A DNA stretch of 6,897 bases from an uncultured Odoribacter sp. (GTDB lineage Bacteria > Bacteroidota > Bacteroidia > Bacteroidales > Marinifilaceae). The DNA lies in NCBI GenBank assembly GCA_900548135.1, contig URJC01000131.1, forward strand, positions 1-6,897. Direction: 5' to 3'. The notes beneath the pieces were generated by a model. It was not told the DNA's origin, searched no databases, and saw nothing but the letters and a program-made list of their open reading frames with translations. Below, piece after piece: positions 1 to 5,336 of this stretch; positions within the stretch are counted from its first letter, which is position 1, and every line of letters begins with the position of its first letter. A program made the translations under genes and the position numbers.

Positions 1-113
1 CCTATCTCATCTTTTATATCGATTTTATAGACAATAGTCTGGCCACTTTCTGCCGCCCATACACTCCCCCCGATTTCCAGCAAAAAAATAAATAAAATGA
101 TCTGTTTTAACAT
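1..113 (-). CDS. N-terminus of a probable NfeD-like membrane-bound serine protease (partial)
   Basis: Only the first 37 codons and two bases are present; the gene continues past the left edge. The start is the ATG whose complement lies at 111-113. Residues 1-20 form a signal peptide: Lys3, then a hydrophobic run (IILFIFLL), then a likely signal peptidase I site after the SVWA motif. The mature start contains TIVYKIDIKDEIG, which resembles the first beta strand of the ClpP-like domain in Bacteroidota NfeD homologs as I recall them. NfeD proteins are membrane proteins combining a ClpP-type serine protease with an OB-fold domain, and are linked to membrane quality control, often with a stomatin partner. 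The catalytic Ser/Lys region is outside the window, so the family call rests on a short match. It starts 19 bp after the CysZ-like gene on the same strand, so the two are probably co-transcribed. Alternative: another secreted protein of unknown function. Confidence 0.6.
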   Translation of the reverse strand, partial: MLKQIILFIFLLEIGGSVWAAESGQTIVYKIDIKDEI

Positions 114-132
114 AACTACCCGAATTTTAGGT

Positions 133-945
133 TTAACCTTTTAACCATTCTGGTTTCTGAACATCCTGTTTTTCCAGTCTGTCCAATGCTACTGTAGCAG
201 CAATGACTGATAAGAGAGATACAAAACAACAAACAATAATGCTTAACCAAGGTATCATCAAAGTGATCGCAAAAACTGTCCCAATACCTGTCACCAACCC
301 CATATTTTTATTTACATAATGCACACTTTGTCTGACATTATACCGTTTTCTTTCCATAACATAATCCACAAATGAAAAACCATAAAAATAAGCCGAAGTA
401 AAAAAGAGTGCCAGGGGAGAAAGGAAACCCACCAGAGGGATAAAAGAAAAAAGAAAAAAGAAAATGGAAAGGAGTATCTGTAAAAACATATTCCTCAAAG
501 CAATCCCTATACCTCTGAAAATTTCCCAAAACAACTGTTTCCAGCTAAAAGGATATTCTTTCCCGCTTACATATGCTTCCGTCCGCTCCGATAACCAGGA
601 ATAGACAGGTGACATAGCTACTAAAACAATATATCCTCCAAAAGAGACAAACAAGAAAAAATAAATGATTTTCAAAACTACTTTTATAAAAATACCGGTA
701 GCACGATTCACCCATTGTAACCAGGATATACCCTCAATCCAGCTTCGAACCTGATTCTCTATCCATGCATACAAACCATCCCCTGCATACGAAACTAAAA
801 AATTTCCCCCTACAAAAAATAAAACCAGAATCAGGACAGGAAAAAATAGAAACCACCAAAATCTGGGGCTAAAAAGAATTCCGACAGCTTTCCCGTAAGC
901 TCCGATACCTGCAAAAAATCCATCCATAAGCAGACAATTAAACAT
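133..945 (-). CDS. CysZ/EI24-family integral membrane protein
   Basis: A 270-residue polytopic inner-membrane protein. Hydrophobic segments lie at about 29-52, 84-112, 150-195 (probably a hairpin pair around FIPLVGFLSP at 168-177) and 217-253. The ends and the loops at 53-80, 115-148 and 198-215 are polar. The pattern matches the EI24/CysZ family: the SPVYSWLSERTE stretch (112-123) corresponds to APFNGLLAEQLE in E. coli CysZ, and FIPLVG, FVDY and MIPWLSII match FIPGIG, YCDY and MIPLLNLF there. Length is close to E. coli CysZ (about 250). CysZ mediates sulfate uptake in Gammaproteobacteria, but no sulfate assimilation genes are nearby, so transport of sulfate here is only inferred from homology. 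Met7 (codon 925-927) is an alternative start; alignment with CysZ begins at about residue 9, so either is possible. It is divergent from purB and followed by the NfeD-like gene. Confidence 0.85.
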   Translation of the reverse strand: MFNCLLMDGFFAGIGAYGKAVGILFSPRFWWFLFFPVLILVLFFVGGNFLVSYAGDGLYAWIENQVRSWIEGISWLQWVNRATGIFIKVVLKIIYFFLFVSFGGYIVLVAMSPVYSWLSERTEAYVSGKEYPFSWKQLFWEIFRGIGIALRNMFLQILLSIFFFLFSFIPLVGFLSPLALFFTSAYFYGFSFVDYVMERKRYNVRQSVHYVNKNMGLVTGIGTVFAITLMIPWLSIIVCCFVSLLSVIAATVALDRLEKQDVQKPEWLKG

Positions 946-991
946 TCATGATAGCAAGGATAAAAATACAACAATTTTTCTAAATTTATCA

Positions 992-1007
992 GCATATTAG
1001 CATATTA
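992..1007. repeat. Tandem direct repeat of GCATATTA (two perfect copies)
   Basis: Two adjacent perfect copies of the octamer GCATATTA occupy 992-999 and 1000-1007 in the 160-bp divergent region between the CysZ-like gene and purB. They lie just upstream of the proposed purB -33 region, where a transcription factor could bind, but an 8-bp direct repeat in AT-rich DNA could also arise by chance. No regulator is assigned. Confidence 0.6.
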
Positions 1008-1012
1008 CCACA

Positions 1013-1043
1013 TTTCATATTCCCATGATTTTTTATACTTTTG
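1013..1043 (+). promoter_or_regulatory. Probable Bacteroidota sigma-ABfr-type promoter for purB
   Basis: TACTTTTG at 1036-1043 is a full match to the Bacteroidota -7 consensus TAnnTTTG. TTTC at 1013-1016 is a weak match to the -33 element (TTTG or TTG), with 19 bp between the two boxes, which is in the normal range. The predicted start is near 1050, leaving a leader of about 55 nt. The leader ends in an A/T-rich stretch (TTAAACAAAATAAAATATTG) with no Shine-Dalgarno, as expected for this phylum. Inferred from sequence only. Confidence 0.45.
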
Positions 1044-1105
1044 TGAGCGCTTCCGCAAAACGTCTGTTGACTCCGAAAGATTAAACAAAATAAAATATTG
1101 ATATT

Positions 1106-2443
1106 ATGCAACCATTGACAGCCATTTCGCCTATTGACGGCAGATACCGGGACAAAGTTGAAAACCTGGCCAATTATTTTTCAGAAAGTGCACTGATCCG
1201 TTACCGGGTAACTGTTGAAGTCGAATATTTTATATCTCTGTGTGAAATCCCGTTACCTCAATTATCCCGCTTCAATCACGATCTTTTCGAACAACTTCGT
1301 GAAATCTACCGGAATTTTACTACCGAAGATGCACAAAAAATCAAAGATATTGAAAAAGTGACAAACCACGATGTAAAGGCTGTGGAATACTTTATCAAAG
1401 AAAAATTCGATGCATTAAATCTTCACGATTATAAAGAATTCATCCATTTCGGATTAACCTCACAAGACATTAATAACACAGCTGTTCCTTGTTCTTTCAG
1501 GGATGCCGTTCACGATGTATATTATCCGGTTATAGATGAGTTGATTGCTAAACTGGAAGAACTGGCAGAAGAATGGAAAGACGTTCCCATGTTAGCCAAA
1601 ACCCATGGACAACCAGCTTCTCCGACACGTTTAGGAAAAGAAATCAAAGTGTTTACCTACCGCTTAACCCGTCAATTTGAATTACTTAAAAAAGTAGCAA
1701 TCTCGGGTAAATTCGGAGGTGCTACCGGTAACTTCAACGCGCACAATATTGCTTTCCCCGAAATTAACTGGGCTGAATTTGGTAATAAATTCCTCAGTGA
1801 AAAACTGAAACTGGAACGGGAAACTTATACTACACAGATTTCAAATTACGACAACTTTGCAGCCTTGTTCGACAATCTAAGGCGTATCAACAATATTCTT
1901 ATTGACTTGGATCGGGATTTTTGGACATATATATCAATGGCCTACTTCAAGCAAAAAATAAAAGCAGGCGAAGTCGGATCATCTGCAATGCCTCACAAAG
2001 TGAATCCGATTGATTTTGAAAATTCGGAAGGTAACCTGGGTATTGCCAATGCAGTTTTTGACCATCTGAGCAATAAATTACCGATTTCACGCTTACAAAG
2101 AGATCTAACTGACTCCACAGTGTTAAGAAATATAGGCGTACCTTTAGCACATACAGTCATTGCCATGAAATCAACCTTAAAAGGATTGAATAAACTCATC
2201 ATCAACCAGGATGCCATAGAAAAAGATTTGGAAAAAAACTGGGCAGTTGTTGCAGAAGCAATCCAGACTGTATTGCGTCGTGAAGGTTATCCTAATCCTT
2301 ACGAAGCCCTGAAAGCGCTAACCCGTACGAACAACAAAATTACCCGGGAATCCATTGCTGAATTTATCGATACGCTGGAAATTTCAGACCAACTCAAAAA
2401 GCAATTAAAGCAAATTACACCGTCCAACTATACCGGAATTTAA
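1106..2443 (+). CDS. purB: Adenylosuccinate lyase (PurB)
   Basis: Cytosolic fumarase/aspartase-superfamily enzyme that acts twice in purine metabolism: it cleaves SAICAR to AICAR plus fumarate in IMP synthesis, and adenylosuccinate to AMP plus fumarate. The 445-residue protein aligns along its length with E. coli PurB. The N-terminal motif ISPIDGRY is at 7-14, TNHDVKAVEYF at 86-96, TSQDINN at 118-124, and KTHGQPASPT at 165-174 with catalytic-type His167. The superfamily signature GSSAMPHKVNP is at 291-301, with the flexible-loop catalytic serine at 292 or 293. RDLTDSTVLRN at 332-342 is also conserved. It ends at NYTGI, about 11 residues short of E. coli PurB (456), which is a normal family variation. 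The start at 1106 places the SPxDGRY motif as in the family. It is divergent from the CysZ-like gene and may share a transcript with the ABC exporter downstream. Confidence 0.98.
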   Translation: MQPLTAISPIDGRYRDKVENLANYFSESALIRYRVTVEVEYFISLCEIPLPQLSRFNHDLFEQLREIYRNFTTEDAQKIKDIEKVTNHDVKAVEYFIKEKFDALNLHDYKEFIHFGLTSQDINNTAVPCSFRDAVHDVYYPVIDELIAKLEELAEEWKDVPMLAKTHGQPASPTRLGKEIKVFTYRLTRQFELLKKVAISGKFGGATGNFNAHNIAFPEINWAEFGNKFLSEKLKLERETYTTQISNYDNFAALFDNLRRINNILIDLDRDFWTYISMAYFKQKIKAGEVGSSAMPHKVNPIDFENSEGNLGIANAVFDHLSNKLPISRLQRDLTDSTVLRNIGVPLAHTVIAMKSTLKGLNKLIINQDAIEKDLEKNWAVVAEAIQTVLRREGYPNPYEALKALTRTNNKITRESIAEFIDTLEISDQLKKQLKQITPSNYTGI

Positions 2444-2456
2444 TTAGAGCTAAAAA

Positions 2457-2506
2457 GTTGCAGAGTTTACACAGTTCTCACGAGCTTAACTCTGTAACTC
2501 TGTAAC
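2457..2506 (+). other. Long imperfect inverted repeat (hairpin) between purB and the ABC exporter
   Basis: The left arm 2457-2476 pairs with the right arm 2488-2506. GTTGCAGAG pairs with CTCTGTAAC (2498-2506; one G-U pair), then with T2466 bulged TTACACAGTT pairs with AACTCTGTAA (2488-2497; one C-C mismatch). The loop is about 11 nt. The right arm is the octamer tandem array and the left arm is a degenerate inverted version of it, so the left arm could pair in more than one register. No T-run follows, so it does not look like an intrinsic terminator. Confidence 0.65.
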
Positions 2507-2526
2507 TCTGTAACTCTATAACTTTA
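2487..2526 (+). repeat. Tandem repeat of octamer TAACTCTG, five copies
   Basis: Three perfect copies of TAACTCTG (2487-2494, 2495-2502, 2503-2510) are followed by TAACTCTA (2511-2518) and a diverged TAACTTTA (2519-2526). The array ends 4 bp before the ATG of the ABC exporter, so it occupies the translation-initiation region. Loss or gain of 8-bp units by slipped-strand mispairing would change leader length without changing the protein. Confidence 0.93.
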
Positions 2527-2530
2527 TTCT

Positions 2531-4354
2531 ATGCACGATCTTATTCTCATCCTCAAAAGATTTATTCCTCCTTATAAGTCCCGGGTTACTAAAAGTATCA
2601 TTTACAATTTACTGCATGCAGTGTTCGGAGGTATTTCTGTTGCCATGTTAATTCCGATCCTGAAAGTAATATTCAATAGTCAGGAAGAAGTAACCGAATC
2701 GGTCCCTTTCCATTTGGATATAGCAACTTTGACTCACATTTTCAATTACTATATAACACTCATTAAAACAACCTACGGTCCTTCCAGTACGTTAATTATG
2801 ATCGGTTGTTTAGCTATCATTACAACCGGTTTAAAGACAGGATTTGCCTATCTCGGGGCCTATGAGTTAATCTTTATCCGTAACGGTGTTGTCAGGGACA
2901 TCCGGCGTAAAATATATGCAAAGATATTATCCCTCCCTTTACCTTTCTTCTCCGAAGAACGTAAAGGAGATATCATTTCCCGCATGACGGGAGATGTTCA
3001 GGAAGTCGAAGGATCAGTAATGAGTTCGTTGGATATGCTGTTCCAGAGCCCTATCATCATTATTGTATACCTGAGCATCATGCTATACATGAGCTGGCAA
3101 CTTACTTTGTTTGTATTCCTGCTCTTGCCTCTTATGGGGTTTCTGATCGGAAAAGTAGGAAAAAATTTAAAACGCCACTCTTGGGAAGGACAGACAAAGA
3201 TGGGAGAAATTCTGGCTTTGATGGAAGAAACTTTATCCGGATTAAGGATTATAAAAGCTTTCAATGCAGAAGATAAGATGAAGCAAAAGTTTTCAAATGA
3301 AAACGAAGACTACCGTCGGATTCAAAATCGTTTGATGCGACGTCGTTCATTGGCACATCCCATGAGTGAATTTTTAGGAACTATTGTCATTGTTATTATC
3401 CTCTGGTTTGGTGGAACACTGGTACTGAATCATACAAGTACTTTATCAGCAGCAGCATTCATTTCCTACATCGGTATGTTTTATTCCATTATCAATCCTG
3501 CCAAGAACCTGACCAACGCTTACTACAGTGTACAAAAAGGTCTGGCAGCAATGGAGCGTATCGATGTCATTCTTGCTGCAGAATCTTCTATAAAAGAACC
3601 CGAAAATCCGCAAAAAATAGATCAGTTCCAGCAAGAAATCGTATATAAACAAGTTCATTTCTCTTATAACGACAGTAAGCAAGTATTGAAAGATATTAAT
3701 TTGGTCATTCCGAAAGGAAAGACAGTTGCTTTAGTTGGCCAATCCGGTTCCGGAAAAAGTACCTTTGTTGATTTATTACCCCGATTTTATGATGTAAATC
3801 AGGGAGAAATCACTATTGACGGAATCAATATACAGGAACTCTCATTTTATAATCTTCGTGAATTAATGGGAAATGTCAATCAGGATCCGATCCTGTTCAA
3901 TGACACCATATATAACAACATTGCCTTCGGAGTAGAAAATGTTACTCCGGAACAGGTTGAAAATGCCGCACGTATTGCAAATGCCCATGAATTTATCATC
4001 CAAACAGAACATGGTTATGATACTATTATTGGAGACCGGGGAGGAAAACTGAGTGGTGGTCAACGGCAACGCTTAAGTATCGCCCGGGCTGTTTTGAAAA
4101 ATCCTCCTATCATGATTCTGGATGAAGCGACTGGGGCTCTGGATACAGAATCCGAAAAACTCGTTCAGGAAGCTTTGGACAATTTAATGAAAAACCGGAC
4201 TTCTATAGTGATTGCACACCGTCTGTCTACCATCAAAAATGCAGATATCATCTGTGTTTTCCATGAAGGGGAAATAGTCGAAAGGGGTACACATGAGGAA
4301 TTACTGAGCCTAAATGGCATTTATTCCAAACTATATAATATGCAGAATTTCTAA
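2531..4354 (+). CDS. Type I ABC exporter, MsbA-like half-transporter (permease fused to ATPase)
   Basis: A 607-residue inner-membrane half-transporter that should act as a homodimer. The membrane domain (about 20-330) has hydrophobic segments near 22-46, 86-113, 165-186, 190-207, 282-299 and 306-323. The C-terminal ATPase has A-loop Tyr379, Walker A GQSGSGKST (403-411), Q-loop Gln451, signature LSGGQ (507-511), Walker B IMILDE (527-532, catalytic Glu532), D-loop ALD (536-538) and switch His563, so it should be ATP-active. Length is near that of E. coli MsbA (582) and typical of Bacteroidota MsbA-like proteins. MsbA flips lipid A-core across the inner membrane; that substrate is plausible, but many relatives export other lipids, peptides or drugs, so no gene symbol is given. 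The only start in frame after the stop TAA at 2519-2521 is the ATG at 2531. It follows purB by 87 bp containing a repeat array; queF follows 30 bp later. Confidence 0.93.
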   Translation: MHDLILILKRFIPPYKSRVTKSIIYNLLHAVFGGISVAMLIPILKVIFNSQEEVTESVPFHLDIATLTHIFNYYITLIKTTYGPSSTLIMIGCLAIITTGLKTGFAYLGAYELIFIRNGVVRDIRRKIYAKILSLPLPFFSEERKGDIISRMTGDVQEVEGSVMSSLDMLFQSPIIIIVYLSIMLYMSWQLTLFVFLLLPLMGFLIGKVGKNLKRHSWEGQTKMGEILALMEETLSGLRIIKAFNAEDKMKQKFSNENEDYRRIQNRLMRRRSLAHPMSEFLGTIVIVIILWFGGTLVLNHTSTLSAAAFISYIGMFYSIINPAKNLTNAYYSVQKGLAAMERIDVILAAESSIKEPENPQKIDQFQQEIVYKQVHFSYNDSKQVLKDINLVIPKGKTVALVGQSGSGKSTFVDLLPRFYDVNQGEITIDGINIQELSFYNLRELMGNVNQDPILFNDTIYNNIAFGVENVTPEQVENAARIANAHEFIIQTEHGYDTIIGDRGGKLSGGQRQRLSIARAVLKNPPIMILDEATGALDTESEKLVQEALDNLMKNRTSIVIAHRLSTIKNADIICVFHEGEIVERGTHEELLSLNGIYSKLYNMQNF

Positions 4355-4384
4355 GCTTGAAAAATAAGTCACAGAATTACAAAA

Positions 4385-5263
4385 ATGTCTGAAGAATCTA
4401 CACTTCTTGGAAAACCGGTTGCTTATCCTCAGGTTTACAGCCCGGAAATTTTAGTGGCAGTCCCCCGTTCATTAAATCGGGAAATATATGATATCCGGGA
4501 AGCAAACAAATTATTTTACGGATTTGACAGTTGGCATGCTTATGAAGTTAGTTTTTTATTGAATAACGGAATGCCGGTTAGCGGGCTTTTAAAAATAGTT
4601 TACCCTTCCACCAATGAGTACCTTGTGGAAAGTAAATCTTTAAAACTATACCTGGGTTCCTATAATATGACCCATTTAGGAATTACCCTTTCTGAAGGGA
4701 TTCAGAATTTCACCCGACAAGTTGCCTTCGATTTAAGCCAGTTGCTAAATACAGAAGTACAAGTTTCTTTCTTTCAAAATCCATCCAATCAGTTGCCGTT
4801 TGATTTTGAAGATTATAAAATATTGGAATATAATATTCAACCGGAAAACATTCAATTCTCAGTTTACAAAGAACATCCGGCCTATTTGAATGAAAATATC
4901 CGGAAGACTCCAGGAGAAATCAAGGTGGGTAGCCACTTGTTGAAAAGTAATTGCAAAATCACACATCAACCGGATTGGGGATCAATTTATATCCACCTGA
5001 AAGCTTCTAATCTCCCAGCTGAAAACTCCTTACTGAAATATATTGTTTCTCTAAGAAATGAAAATCATTTTCATGAGGAAATCTGTGAAATGACCTATAA
5101 ACGTCTTTCTGATCTCTTTCAACCGGAGATTTTGATGGTCAGTTGCCTCTATACCCGCCGGGGAGGTATTGATATTTGCCCTCAACGAGCCAATGCACCT
5201 GAACATCTGCCCCTTTATCTCCCACAAGCTAATCGCTTGACACAACGTAGTTTCAGACAGTAA
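4385..5263 (+). CDS. queF: NADPH-dependent 7-cyano-7-deazaguanine reductase, bimodular (QueF)
   Basis: Cytosolic enzyme that reduces the nitrile of preQ0 to the aminomethyl group of preQ1 using two NADPH, in the queuosine tRNA-modification pathway. The 292-residue protein is the long, two-domain form like E. coli QueF (282). VPRSLNR is at 26-32, and the QueF motif ESKSLKLYL is at 82-90 in the N-terminal T-fold domain. The catalytic domain has SHLLKSNCKITHQPDWGS at 183-200, with nucleophile Cys190 and proton donor Asp197, then HFHEE at 228-232 with His230 and Glu231, and YTRRGGIDI at 256-264. These match E. coli Cys190, Asp197, His229 and Glu230. All catalytic residues are present. It lies 30 bp after the ABC exporter on the same strand, too close for an upstream preQ1 riboswitch, and none is visible. 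It ends just before the shared terminator at 5281-5315. Confidence 0.97.
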   Translation: MSEESTLLGKPVAYPQVYSPEILVAVPRSLNREIYDIREANKLFYGFDSWHAYEVSFLLNNGMPVSGLLKIVYPSTNEYLVESKSLKLYLGSYNMTHLGITLSEGIQNFTRQVAFDLSQLLNTEVQVSFFQNPSNQLPFDFEDYKILEYNIQPENIQFSVYKEHPAYLNENIRKTPGEIKVGSHLLKSNCKITHQPDWGSIYIHLKASNLPAENSLLKYIVSLRNENHFHEEICEMTYKRLSDLFQPEILMVSCLYTRRGGIDICPQRANAPEHLPLYLPQANRLTQRSFRQ

Positions 5264-5280
5264 AAATCCGGATACACCAA

Positions 5281-5315
5281 AAAAGCCAACTACTGCAATG
5301 CATAAGTTGGCTTTT
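5281..5315. terminator. Bidirectional intrinsic terminator between queF and the S41 protease gene
   Basis: A perfect 11-bp inverted repeat, AAAAGCCAACT (5281-5291) and AGTTGGCTTTT (5305-5315), with a 13-nt loop. On the plus strand the stem ends in TTTT 52 bp after the queF stop. On the minus strand it ends in TTTTTT (extending to 5279), about 20 bp after the protease stop, so the minus-strand T-run is stronger. Position between two converging genes fits a terminator used from both sides. Confidence 0.88.
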
Positions 5316-5336
5316 ATACTACATTTATGTGCAAAG

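Noticed and set aside
961..988. Minus-strand -7-like boxes (TATTTTTA, TAAATTTA) for the CysZ-like gene
   Set aside because: Both lack the final G of TAnnTTTG and neither has a -33 element at the right spacing; such matches are expected by chance in AT-rich DNA.
2457..2506. Hairpin after purB as an intrinsic terminator
   Set aside because: The stem is followed by more TAACTCTG units, not a T-run, so termination by this hairpin is not supported.
2487..2526. Short repeats as a possible CRISPR array
   Set aside because: The units are 8 bp and directly adjacent, with no spacers, and no cas genes are present.
2998..3264. 88-codon minus-strand open frame inside the ABC exporter
   Set aside because: It is antisense to a conserved membrane domain and resembles no known domain; a frame shadow of the exporter gene.
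4355..4384. preQ1 riboswitch upstream of queF
   Set aside because: The 30-bp gap is A-rich with no stem-loop or C-rich pseudoknot partner, and is too short for a preQ1-I aptamer plus an expression platform.
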